Assembly (NCBI GenBank): GCA_027298165.1
Contig: JAPUGN010000248.1
Coordinates: 1 to 16,139, forward strand
Length of the DNA stretch: 16,139 nt
Direction: 5' to 3'
From: Nitrospinota bacterium
GTDB taxonomy: Bacteria > Nitrospinota > Nitrospinia > Nitrospinales > Nitrospinaceae
Part shown: positions 7,011 to 13,091 of the stretch, piece by piece
How positions within the stretch are numbered: position 1 is the stretch's first letter
How the letters are laid out: every line of letters begins with the position of its first letter
The notes under the pieces: generated by a model
What the model saw: only the letters and a program-made list of their open reading frames with translations
Databases searched by the model: none
What the model was told of the DNA's origin: nothing
Program-made: the position numbers and the translations under genes

Positions 7011-7922
7011 CTAAATTTTGGAGGAATCCGCCTGCGGCTTTGGATCTTTGCCGCCGAACAGCTTCTTGAAAAAAGCGCCGATGGCTCCCAGCCCGATCAG
7101 AAGGGGGATCAGCAATTTCTTGCCTACCGCCACCAATCCGGCGAAAAGTGCGGCCAGGCCTGCTTTCTGTTTGTTGCCGCCGGCAGTCACCGCCACCAGA
7201 CTGGCGATCCCGAAGGCCGCCATAGTGTCACCCACGCTGTAGTCCGCATAGCGGTGACCCTGGTCGAAGTTCTGCTGGTTCACCAGAGTGGCCATCAGGT
7301 CCATGGATAACAGATAATCGTCGTAAGAGCTGACCCAGGTGAATTTTTCGTAGCCCTTGCGTCCCAGTTTGATGGAAATGGCATTGACGTATCTTTCCTC
7401 GCCGTCCAGTACGTCAAACACCCAGGATACGGAATTGTTGTCTTCGTTCAGCCGGGGTTTTTGCAACCAGCCGCCGACAGACAAACCGGAAATGTTGTGT
7501 TTGGCTCTTTCGGCGTTGCTCTTATCTGTATTTTCTGAAATCTGGTTCAACAGTTCATCCGCATCCAGATCTTCCCAGTCTTCCATAGAAACGTAACCCG
7601 AGGGGTAGTAGTTGAAGATCAGCTGGATTTCGGTGTCCTGATTGTAGATCAGGGCCTCCATATCCGGATCTTCCATTCCCTGAGTGAGAAAGTCGAACCG
7701 GCGAGCGGCATCTCCGCGCAACAGGGCGAACCCTTCGCTCAGCTTGAACTGGCTGTTCGATTTTTCCAGGGAGTATTTTTGAAGCTCATATTCCCAGGGC
7801 AGGTTGATAATTTCCGCGTTCACCGCCTGCTGAGTCTGCGGAAAGGATGAGTCTCCGGCGTGGGCCGCAGATGCCAAGCTCAATACCATCCATACCGCTA
7901 ACAGGGTATATAAGGTTTTCAT
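7011..7922 (-). CDS. secreted/membrane-anchored DUF2167 family protein
   Basis: A 303-residue protein with a signal peptide (residues 1-22, ending AAHA). It matches my memory of DUF2167. There is an N-terminal domain with NYYPSGYVSMEDWEDLDADELL (104-125), then a glycine-led GGWLQKPR segment (150-157), and a signature QGHRYADYSVGDTMAAFG (221-238). Two hydrophobic stretches follow (about 238-255 and 257-285), and the end is basic. The family is described as membrane-anchored with unknown function; the bulk probably lies outside the cytoplasmic membrane. GGAGG lies 5 bases before the ATG, a strong ribosome site. It is a single gene facing lysA across a shared terminator. Confidence 0.85.
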   Translation of the reverse strand: MKTLYTLLAVWMVLSLASAAHAGDSSFPQTQQAVNAEIINLPWEYELQKYSLEKSNSQFKLSEGFALLRGDAARRFDFLTQGMEDPDMEALIYNQDTEIQLIFNYYPSGYVSMEDWEDLDADELLNQISENTDKSNAERAKHNISGLSVGGWLQKPRLNEDNNSVSWVFDVLDGEERYVNAISIKLGRKGYEKFTWVSSYDDYLLSMDLMATLVNQQNFDQGHRYADYSVGDTMAAFGIASLVAVTAGGNKQKAGLAALFAGLVAVGKKLLIPLLIGLGAIGAFFKKLFGGKDPKPQADSSKI

Positions 7923-8086
7923 ATTTCCTCCACTCCTGGGAACCCTTGGCTTAACAATTAGACTAAAAAGGCTGTTCCCAATGTCTCATTTTGATCAAGT
8001 CCAATCTCTCTATAATCGTGAATTTACGGGGAAATACAAGCGGAAAAGGCTGATTTATTTAAATAAATCAACACTTTAAGAGTTAC
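7923..8086. other. intergenic leader region with palindromes
   Basis: This region lies upstream of the DUF2167 gene. TGGGAAC (7937-7943) and GTTCCCA (7974-7980) could form the arms of a leader hairpin. A plus-strand TATAAT (8011-8016) has TTGATC only 14 bases upstream (7991-7996), a suboptimal spacing. No clear minus-strand promoter for the DUF2167 gene was found. Confidence 0.35.
8051..8070. promoter_or_regulatory. perfect 20-bp palindrome, possible operator
   Basis: TGATTTATTT is followed immediately by its exact reverse complement AAATAAATCA. With no spacer it cannot form a stable RNA hairpin, and there is no T-run. A dimeric DNA-binding protein site fits better than a terminator. It lies about 130 bases upstream of the DUF2167 gene and 17 bases upstream of the start of the small plus-strand ORF. 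Confidence 0.45.
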
Positions 8087-8108
8087 ATGGAAAGCTGTAA
8101 ATGTAACT
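8081..8108. repeat. 8-bp inverted repeat AGTTACAT / ATGTAACT
   Basis: AGTTACAT (8081-8088) and ATGTAACT (8101-8108) are separated by 12 bases. The left arm covers the ATG of the small Cys-rich ORF at 8087. It could be a second protein site next to the 20-bp palindrome, or a small RNA hairpin hiding that start. Confidence 0.4.
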
Positions 8109-8254
8109 GTGGAGTGGGGATGACCGGAAAGGAATTGATCTCGGCGGGGATAAAAGAAAAAATTCCCCTCACTCAAAATTTCAGTCGGTTTGGGAAATCA
8201 GAACTTCAAAAATGGGCGACTCTCGGGTGGACGAGGTTTTCAAAATCCTTGTAA
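8087..8254 (+). CDS. candidate 55-residue Cys-rich small ORF
   Basis: An open frame of 55 codons beginning MESCKCNCGVGMTGKELIS and ending FSKSL. It is notable for three cysteines in CKCNC (residues 4-8), a metal-site-like cluster. AAGAG lies about 7 bases before the ATG, and a perfect TATAAT is 70 bases upstream, both in the right orientation. Against it, the last 49 bases run antisense into the ybaK-like gene, the family is unknown to me, and the -35 spacing is poor. It is reported only as a candidate. Confidence 0.2.
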   Translation: MESCKCNCGVGMTGKELISAGIKEKIPLTQNFSRFGKSELQKWATLGWTRFSKSL

Positions 8255-8661
8255 GCCAGTATGATGATCTCGGAATGCGTTCCCGCGTTGAAGCCGATTT
8301 CGTCATCCTGTTTCAAAGCCTCCTCCACATAGACCTCCATGCCATACAGATTACCGAAGGGCGGCATGGCACCGACTTCGCAGTCGGGAAATTGAGCTTT
8401 GAAGTCCTGTTCCCTGGCCAGTTCTACTTGGTTTGCGCCTGCGGCCTCTTTCAGCAATTGAAAGTCCACTTTGCAATTCGCAGGCAGGACCGCCATGGCC
8501 AGTTTGTGATCCACTTTAACCATCACTGTCTTCGCCAGTTCTTTCCCGGAAATGTGCGCTTCGGCAGCGATTTCCTCGGCCGTGTAGGCGGGCGGATGGT
8601 TGAGTGTGGAGTATTTGACCTTGTGGTCGTCCAGATATTCTTTGAGTTTTGTGGCTGGCAT
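8206..8661 (-). CDS. YbaK/EbsC-type aminoacyl-tRNA deacylase
   Basis: A 151-residue single-domain protein of the YbaK / ProRS-INS superfamily. These hydrolyse mischarged aminoacyl-tRNA, such as Cys- or Ala-tRNA-Pro, in trans. Seen: an N-terminal helix and HPPAYTAEEIA (22-32), the conserved lysine in ELAKTVMVK (K44), GAMPPFG (97-103) matching the family's G-x-x-PFG loop, and GFNAGTHSE (123-131). The substrate cannot be fixed from sequence. The ATG at 8661 has AGGAG about 7 bases upstream; the TTG seven codons earlier would overlap that ribosome site. It is a single gene between repeat-rich gaps. Confidence 0.85.
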   Translation of the reverse strand: MPATKLKEYLDDHKVKYSTLNHPPAYTAEEIAAEAHISGKELAKTVMVKVDHKLAMAVLPANCKVDFQLLKEAAGANQVELAREQDFKAQFPDCEVGAMPPFGNLYGMEVYVEEALKQDDEIGFNAGTHSEIIILAYKDFENLVHPRVAHF

Positions 8662-8756
8662 ATCATTCTCCTTTCCGGGCAATTATCCACCACTAATATA
8701 AACCCCGGCGGGCCAGTACGCACCTAAAGAGCGACAGGATAAAAAGAAATAAGGAG

Positions 8757-8856
8757 AAATCCCCTCGTCCCCCTCCTTCGACAAGCTCAGGACAAGTTTT
8801 ACAAGGGGGAGTCATTGATCCCCGGCGATTCGCCGGTCCACATGCCAAGGGGGAGG
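8757..8856. repeat. dispersed-repeat mosaic (CCCCCT/AGGGGG arms around a PELVEG-type repeat)
   Basis: TCCCCCT (8768-8774) and AGGGGGA (8804-8810) form inverted arms. Between them lies CCTTCGACAAGCTCAGG (8775-8791), a widely scattered bacterial repeat that encodes Pro-Glu-Leu-Val-Glu-Gly on the other strand. A short near-palindrome CCGGCGA-T-TCGCCGG (8822-8836) and another AAGGGGGAGG (8847-8856) follow. The combination looks like a MITE-like element interrupted by a second repeat. No coding is supported in 8683-8873. Confidence 0.6.
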
Positions 8857-8873
8857 ATACAGGCGGGGTTGGA

Positions 8874-9182
8874 TCAGCTGAAAAGGGGATCAATTTTTTG
8901 CGCCATCTGGAGGTCGGCGAGGGTAACGCCGGAGGCGGTGTGGGTCCAGTAGCGCACGGTGATACGCCGGTAGTTGATGATGATGTCCGGATGGTGGTTT
9001 TCGGCTTCCGCCGCTTCCGCCACTTTATGAACAAAATCGATCCCCGCCATGAACGCCGGCGCATGATGCACCCGGTAAATAAACGCTACGCCCTTTTCGG
9101 TCACGCCCCTTTTCCATTCCGGCGCCAGTTCCTTTATTTTCTGATCGATCTCTTCTTCGCTCAATGCTTTTTTCTCTACCAT
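8874..9182 (-). CDS. phhB: pterin-4-alpha-carbinolamine dehydratase (PCD/DCoH)
   Basis: Dehydrates 4a-hydroxytetrahydrobiopterin-type carbinolamines, regenerating the pterin cofactor of aromatic amino acid hydroxylases. In bacteria without a hydroxylase it is also thought to act in folate or molybdopterin metabolism. The 102-residue length is typical. The signature ENHHPD at 61-66 carries the paired catalytic histidines H63 and H64, and a third histidine sits in WTHTASGVT (H81). The ATG at 9182 has GAGGAA directly upstream. No phenylalanine hydroxylase gene is nearby, so the physiological partner is unknown. The gene follows the cytochrome b operon on the same strand, separated by a hairpin. 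Confidence 0.92.
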   Translation of the reverse strand: MVEKKALSEEEIDQKIKELAPEWKRGVTEKGVAFIYRVHHAPAFMAGIDFVHKVAEAAEAENHHPDIIINYRRITVRYWTHTASGVTLADLQMAQKIDPLFS

Positions 9183-9196
9183 GATTCCTCTTTATT

Positions 9197-9220
9197 AAAA
9201 TGGGTGCGCCGCACCCGGTT
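9197..9220 (-). terminator. hairpin ending the cytochrome b operon
   Basis: GGGTGC-GGC-GCACCC on the minus strand (9216-9202) is followed by ATTTTAATAA. The stem is 6 bp and GC-rich, with only a short T-tract. It lies between the glutaredoxin-like gene and the ribosome site of phhB. A TATAAT just before it (9232-9227, minus) could start a phhB transcript, in which case the hairpin would be in that leader. Confidence 0.4.
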
Positions 9221-9243
9221 TTATTGATTATAAGAAAATATGA

Positions 9244-9498
9244 TCATCCCTTAGTTGCTAACAACTTATCCAGCTTTTTGCGCAGGGTGATGGGGTGGAC
9301 CTTGTACACGAAGCTTTCCTCGCCGTTGATCAGGACGACGGTGATTTTTTCTTTATAGCGTTCGAACAGTTTCGGGTCCGATTCGATATCGGTCATTTTG
9401 AGTTCCGCCGGGAGTTCGGCGATCACCTGTTCGATCACCTCTTTGGCGTCGTCGCACAAGCAACAATCCTGTTGGGTCATGACCTCGATAGTGATCAT
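9244..9498 (-). CDS. glutaredoxin-like (DUF836) thiol protein
   Basis: An 84-residue thioredoxin-fold protein. The N-terminal strand ITIEVMTQQ leads into DCCLCDDAKE with a C12-x-x-C15 active-site-like pair (C13 is an extra cysteine). A DIESDPKLFERY segment and a short hydrophobic VVLINGE strand follow. Such DUF836/glutaredoxin-family proteins are small cytoplasmic thiol-disulfide proteins whose substrates are mostly unknown. The ribosome site AAGG overlaps the stop codon of the upstream cytochrome b gene (7-base gap), so the two are probably translated from one message. Its place at the end of a cytochrome b operon suggests a redox link, but that is inference. Confidence 0.82.
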   Translation of the reverse strand: MITIEVMTQQDCCLCDDAKEVIEQVIAELPAELKMTDIESDPKLFERYKEKITVVLINGEESFVYKVHPITLRKKLDKLLATKG

Positions 9499-9505
9499 AG
9501 AGCCC

Positions 9506-10519
9506 TTACATACTGTGGGTCATGGTGGTGAACTGGCCCCACAGGATGAGCGCGACGGACAACACGATACAGGCAGCCAGCACCCAGGTGGCGACCGGAC
9601 GCTTTTTCCAATGGGTTTCCGGTCCGCGGTCGATGATAGGCACCGCCAGCAGAAACAGGATGCACAAGAGCGGCGCGACCACCAGAAACGGCACCCATAG
9701 ATTTTCCAAGGCGAACAGCCAGACGAACTGCCACGGCGGTTTGGTGACTTCGAGGCCCGCTACCGGTGCCTCACCCAGTGGCGGGGCGACGGTCAACGCC
9801 AGCCCGCAGATCAACAGAAAAATGCCGGTTCCCGCGCGATTCAGATAAATGAGGTGTCGTCTGAAGGGAATTTTCTTTCCGGCTTCCGGTTGGTCCGGGA
9901 GCGGCGACAATTGATGATATTTGATGTAAAACAGGTGCAGTCCGATCAACGGAATCGTGAGTAGGGGAAGCAGTGAGATGTGCCACATGTAGATGCGGCT
10001 CAACAGCGGCACCCCCTGCGCGAACGGTTCGGTGAGCGGCAGGCCGAAGAGGCCCATGCCCTCCACCACCCACAGAAAATGCGCGAGGGCCTCGTACGCT
10101 TCCTGGTCCCACTTCAGCACGGTGCCGGTAAACAGCAGGCCGACCATCATCAACAGCAGGCCCACGCCGATATACCAGTTGACCTCGCGCGGCGCCTTGT
10201 ACGATCCGGTGAACGCGACGCGGATCATGTGGAGCAGGAGGGTGATGGTCAACACTTCTCCCGCCCAGAAATGAATGCCGCGCAGGAACCAGCCGAGCCA
10301 CACCTGGTCGACCAGATAATGCAGGCTGGGGTTGGCGCGGTCGGGATCGGGCACGTAAAACTGGGCCAGCAGGAGTCCGCTTAAAACCAGGATGGTAAGC
10401 GCGGAAAGCGTCATTCCGCCGAGGGAGTATTTGAAGGAATTGGAGTGTTCCGGGACCTCGTATTCGAGGGTATCGAGTCCGAGCCGTTCCTTAACCGTCT
10501 GGAGAAGTCCGTTGGGCAT
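9506..10519 (-). CDS. cytochrome b, fused b6/subunit IV type
   Basis: The quinol-oxidising membrane subunit of a bc/b6f-like complex, 337 residues with about eight or nine hydrophobic helices. The heme-ligand histidines are visible as H83/H97 (14 apart) and H180/H195 (15 apart). The longer second spacing is the b6f signature rather than the mitochondrial one. The N-terminal four-helix b6 part runs to about residue 205. After a charged linker the subunit-IV-like part (about 228-330) follows in the same chain. The Qo-site PEWY motif is replaced by PPWQ (261-264). The fusion is shorter than classical cytochrome b (about 380-430). No Rieske or cytochrome c gene is adjacent; the neighbours are thiol-redox proteins. 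Confidence 0.92.
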   Translation of the reverse strand: MPNGLLQTVKERLGLDTLEYEVPEHSNSFKYSLGGMTLSALTILVLSGLLLAQFYVPDPDRANPSLHYLVDQVWLGWFLRGIHFWAGEVLTITLLLHMIRVAFTGSYKAPREVNWYIGVGLLLMMVGLLFTGTVLKWDQEAYEALAHFLWVVEGMGLFGLPLTEPFAQGVPLLSRIYMWHISLLPLLTIPLIGLHLFYIKYHQLSPLPDQPEAGKKIPFRRHLIYLNRAGTGIFLLICGLALTVAPPLGEAPVAGLEVTKPPWQFVWLFALENLWVPFLVVAPLLCILFLLAVPIIDRGPETHWKKRPVATWVLAACIVLSVALILWGQFTTMTHSM

Positions 10520-10551
10520 GAGAGCCTCAGGTTTCCGGCCGGAGCCGGAGA

Positions 10552-11022
10552 TTATTCACACGGGCGCTTTAAAGTCAAAAATCCGAACAGCACACCCGAA
10601 CACAGGGTCAACGCCGCCGCCCACCCGTAACCTTTGTTTGAAGTGGACACCCATTGGTGTTTGGCGGGTTGGACTTCATTCATTTTGGCCATATCGTGGC
10701 CTTCGTGTTCCGACATATTGTTCAAATCCATGGGCATTTCCCCGTTGTCCAGCACTTCCTGATTCTCCCCCCACAAGGGACCGTCGCCCACCACTTCTGT
10801 ATCCTCCGGTCCGATGAATTCCTCAATCCCGTAATCCACCACACCCGAGCCGGTTTCGGCCAGGCCCGGGAGGTTCTCACTCATTGGGGTTTCAGGGAGT
10901 TCCGGCAGAGTGGCTTCGGGTTGGGTTTGCGGAGCGTCATGACCGCCACCATGTGCCCACATCGAAACGGGATGGCATGTGACCCAAAAGAAAACGAGCA
11001 GGGTAAAAGTGAATCGTTTCAT
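10552..11022 (-). CDS. membrane-anchored periplasmic protein, His/Met-rich, unknown
   Basis: A 156-residue protein of no family I recognise. It has an N-terminal signal peptide (1-23, ending SMWA) and a His/Gly-rich mature start HGGGHD. A long acidic, Pro-rich, probably unstructured stretch (29-100) follows. Then comes a Met/His cluster, MPMDLNNMSEHEGHDMAKM (96-114), and one C-terminal transmembrane helix (about 132-150). The Met and His pattern resembles copper-handling proteins, but this is only a resemblance. The ATG follows the stop of the TlpA-like gene by one base. The cytochrome b gene starts 32 bases after its stop. The position suggests an accessory subunit or assembly factor of that cytochrome complex. 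Confidence 0.75.
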   Translation of the reverse strand: MKRFTFTLLVFFWVTCHPVSMWAHGGGHDAPQTQPEATLPELPETPMSENLPGLAETGSGVVDYGIEEFIGPEDTEVVGDGPLWGENQEVLDNGEMPMDLNNMSEHEGHDMAKMNEVQPAKHQWVSTSNKGYGWAAALTLCSGVLFGFLTLKRPCE

Positions 11023-11023
11023 A

Positions 11024-11587
11024 TCAGGATTGCTCCACCAGTTGCGCGAACGCCGCCATGGCGTCGTCCGTCGCCCAGTCACGGGGACCGATGGCCTTGT
11101 GCACGATGATGCCGTGCTTGTTGACGATGAAGGTTTCCGGCACGCCGGTGGTTTTATAATCTTGTTTAGCGACGCTGCTTTTCGGGTCGAGCAGCACCGG
11201 GAAGGTGAGCTGGTATTCATCCATGAACGGCTGGATCAGGCTCAGGTCCTTATCGACGCTGATGGTCAGCATTGCCAGTCCCTGGTCCTTGAACCGGTCA
11301 TACACCTTCTGCATAGAGGGCATTTCCACCTTGCAGGTGGCGCACCAGGTGGCCCAGAAATTGATGAACACCACCTGGCCGCGATAATTTTTGATATCGA
11401 CCGTGCCACCGGAAAGCGACGGCAGTTCAAAACCCGGCGCGATAAATGCCTCCGCGGGGTATTCCATCTCGTAAGGTTTCAACTCCACCTTGTTGACCGC
11501 GACGATCAAAAAGGAAAACAGGGCGGTGACCAGTATCGCGTAGGGAATGAAAATATGAACTGGTTTTTTCTCTATCGTTTGTTCCAT
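11024..11587 (-). CDS. TlpA/ResA-like membrane-anchored thioredoxin
   Basis: A 187-residue thiol-disulfide oxidoreductase. One N-terminal helix (about 10-31) anchors a periplasm-facing thioredoxin domain. The active site is WCATC (W81, C82, C85) in the family context NFWATWCATCKVEMP, and the cis-proline is in TTGVPETF (P150). TlpA/ResA proteins typically reduce apocytochrome c cysteines or copper-site cysteines during respiratory complex assembly, which fits the cytochrome b gene two positions downstream. The specific substrate is not shown by sequence. The start ATG is 8 bases after the stop of the PCYC-type gene, and the stop is one base before the next ATG, giving a tight operon. Confidence 0.9.
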   Translation of the reverse strand: MEQTIEKKPVHIFIPYAILVTALFSFLIVAVNKVELKPYEMEYPAEAFIAPGFELPSLSGGTVDIKNYRGQVVFINFWATWCATCKVEMPSMQKVYDRFKDQGLAMLTISVDKDLSLIQPFMDEYQLTFPVLLDPKSSVAKQDYKTTGVPETFIVNKHGIIVHKAIGPRDWATDDAMAAFAQLVEQS

Positions 11588-11595
11588 ATGAATAA

Positions 11596-12081
11596 TTACA
11601 GGTGTCTTTTATAGGGGCGGTAAAATTTCTTGTCCACCGCGACGACAATTTCATCGAGGCTTTTACCTTCCTGGTAAAGCCCGTAGGCGTAGATGACTTC
11701 GTTGATGCAGATGTCGCACTTCGACCCGTGCATGCTGGTGAAACAAGTCAGCAATGTTTTATGGTTGTGGTTTTTTTTGCAGTAGCAGTAACAGAACTGG
11801 CTGTCGATGACTTTGGGGATTTCCGCCGCATATTTATAGGCCAGTGCGGCTTTGCCCGAGAACAGGGCGGGGCTCAGCACTGGCCGGTATTCGATCAGTT
11901 GACCTTGCGCCGACGCGGGGTTGGACGCCGTGGCGCGTCCCGGCGGTTTGGTGTAAACGTACACCCCCGCCAGCACCATAACGATCACGGCGATGAACGC
12001 CGAAGCGGTCCACAGCGTTTTTCGCGCTGGGGTATTTTTTCCGCGGGACTTCTTTTTTTTGTTGGATTTACGTTTTCCCAT
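11596..12081 (-). CDS. PCYCGC-motif-type membrane protein
   Basis: A 161-residue protein with a strongly basic N-terminus (Lys/Arg-rich, 2-21), one transmembrane helix (about 23-43) and a soluble C-terminal domain. That domain carries FCYCYCKK at 96-103 (C97, C99, C101), LTCF (C113) and KCDIC (C122, C125), making six cysteines in about 29 residues with HNH between them. This is the pattern of the PCYCGC-motif proteins, of unknown function; here the first residue of the motif is Phe and the fifth Tyr. The cluster could bind a metal or act in thiol exchange with the TlpA-like neighbour. The ATG at 12081 is preferred; a GTG at 12090 is possible. First gene of the operon. Confidence 0.82.
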   Translation of the reverse strand: MGKRKSNKKKKSRGKNTPARKTLWTASAFIAVIVMVLAGVYVYTKPPGRATASNPASAQGQLIEYRPVLSPALFSGKAALAYKYAAEIPKVIDSQFCYCYCKKNHNHKTLLTCFTSMHGSKCDICINEVIYAYGLYQEGKSLDEIVVAVDKKFYRPYKRHL

Positions 12082-12112
12082 TTCAATCACCAGACTTCAG
12101 GTTAATCCATTT

Positions 12113-12142
12113 ATTATATCCGTTGCCCCCGACGTCATGCAA
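12113..12142 (-). promoter_or_regulatory. promoter of the PCYC-TlpA-cytochrome b operon
   Basis: The minus strand carries a perfect TATAAT (12118-12113) with TTGCAT (12142-12137) 18 bases upstream. Transcription would begin near 12106, 15-25 bases before the first gene. The promoter sits in the 71-base gap after the glycosyltransferase stop, so the operon is probably independent of that gene. Confidence 0.55.
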
Positions 12143-12152
12143 GGGGTTTGGG

Positions 12153-12860
12153 TCACCGTTTTTGGGGGTACCAGCGGCTTAACGTGGCGGGGGAGAATCC
12201 TATCAGAAACAGAGAGGCGATGGCTATATTCCTGAAAGTGGTGAATCCGATTCCCTCAGACAGCCAGCGGCGGGGAGAGGTGATGGCATTTTCCCGCAGG
12301 AGTATCACCGGTCCCTGTTTTTTTAATTTGCGGAAAAAATCCAGATCCTCGCAGATCGGCAGGGGCGCAAACCCCTTGAGGTCCCGAAAAACCTCGCGCC
12401 GGACAAAAATTCCCTGGTCGCCGTACACCAGGTTCAGGTAACGGGAGCGCAGGGTAGCCAGCCGCGAAATAGTGCGCAGGACGGGTTGAGGTGAATCGAT
12501 CTGAAGACTGAACGCCCCTCCCAGGTAGTTGCCGTGGGCCATGGTGGTGGTCATTGCGTGGTAACCTTTTGAGTCGATATGGCTGTCGGCATGGAGGAAC
12601 CACAATAGATCGCCCGTGGCCTCCCCGGCGGCGGCGTTCATCTGGGACGCCCGGCCGAGCGGTGCCGGAATCACCGGGATAGCATACTGGCGGGCGATGC
12701 TCACCGTGTCGTCTCTGCTGCCGCCGTCCCCGATCAAAATTTCAAAGGGCTGATGGACCTTCAGACGGGCCAGGGTTGCGGAAAGAACGGTCGATTCATT
12801 ATAGGTGGGGATAATGACCGAGACCTTCAAGGGCGGGTTTGTGGTTTGGGTATTTTCCAT
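12153..12860 (-). CDS. family 2 glycosyltransferase, TIGR04283 type
   Basis: A 235-residue GT-A fold glycosyltransferase. The N-terminal VSVIIPTYNES (13-23) and GDGGSRDDT (44-52) form the nucleotide-sugar site. PLGRASQMNAA (67-77) and the DXD-like FLHADS (88-93) follow. YGDQGIFVRRE (146-156) and ICEDLDFF (169-176) are further typical blocks. The GRAxQMNA and GDQxIFVRR blocks match the TIGR04283 group, annotated as arsenosugar-biosynthesis glycosyltransferases, though many members lie outside arsenic clusters. No arsenic methylase or paired TIGR04282 gene is visible, so the real substrate is open. The start is uncertain: ATG 12860 lacks a good ribosome site, and a TTG at 12884 is the alternative. 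Confidence 0.85.
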   Translation of the reverse strand: MENTQTTNPPLKVSVIIPTYNESTVLSATLARLKVHQPFEILIGDGGSRDDTVSIARQYAIPVIPAPLGRASQMNAAAGEATGDLLWFLHADSHIDSKGYHAMTTTMAHGNYLGGAFSLQIDSPQPVLRTISRLATLRSRYLNLVYGDQGIFVRREVFRDLKGFAPLPICEDLDFFRKLKKQGPVILLRENAITSPRRWLSEGIGFTTFRNIAIASLFLIGFSPATLSRWYPQKR

Positions 12861-13054
12861 TTCCGGATGAAGAGAACTCCGCAATTTATGTGAGGGGCAG
12901 GAACAGGGCGTCAGTTAAGCACAAAAACCCTGAAAATACAATAGTATGGGGCCATGCGGCCAACTCCGCTGGACCCGTTTTTCGCCCGGCCTGGGAAGGC
13001 CCTCAAACCTTTCTTCTTTAAAGGGTTGTGCGATTCTGTATTTTGCCGGGAAAA

Positions 13055-13063
13055 TGGTATAAA
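13055..13063 (+). promoter_or_regulatory. extended -10 promoter of bpt
   Basis: TGGTATAAA is an extended -10 element (TGn plus TATAAA at 13058-13063). The weak TTCTGT at 13034-13039 is 18 bases upstream. Transcription would begin near 13070, shortly before the AGGA ribosome site at 13078. The rest of the 12861-13054 gap holds only a small GC hairpin (GGCCT-GGGA-AGGCC, 12988-13001) without a T-run. Confidence 0.4.
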
Positions 13064-13091
13064 ATTAACCGGTTATTAGGATGACTTGGAT

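Noticed and set aside
9244..12142. Rieske iron-sulfur or c-type cytochrome subunit within the operon
   Set aside because: No CxH...CxxH Rieske pair and no CXXCH heme motif could be found in any of the five products.
12988..13001. GGCCT-GGGA-AGGCC hairpin as a terminator
   Set aside because: Only five pairs, no T-run after it, and it sits between two divergent genes where no terminator is needed.
12839..13021. 60-codon plus-strand frame in the gap before bpt
   Set aside because: It overlaps the start of the glycosyltransferase gene antisense, shows no domain or good ribosome site, and ends before the bpt promoter.
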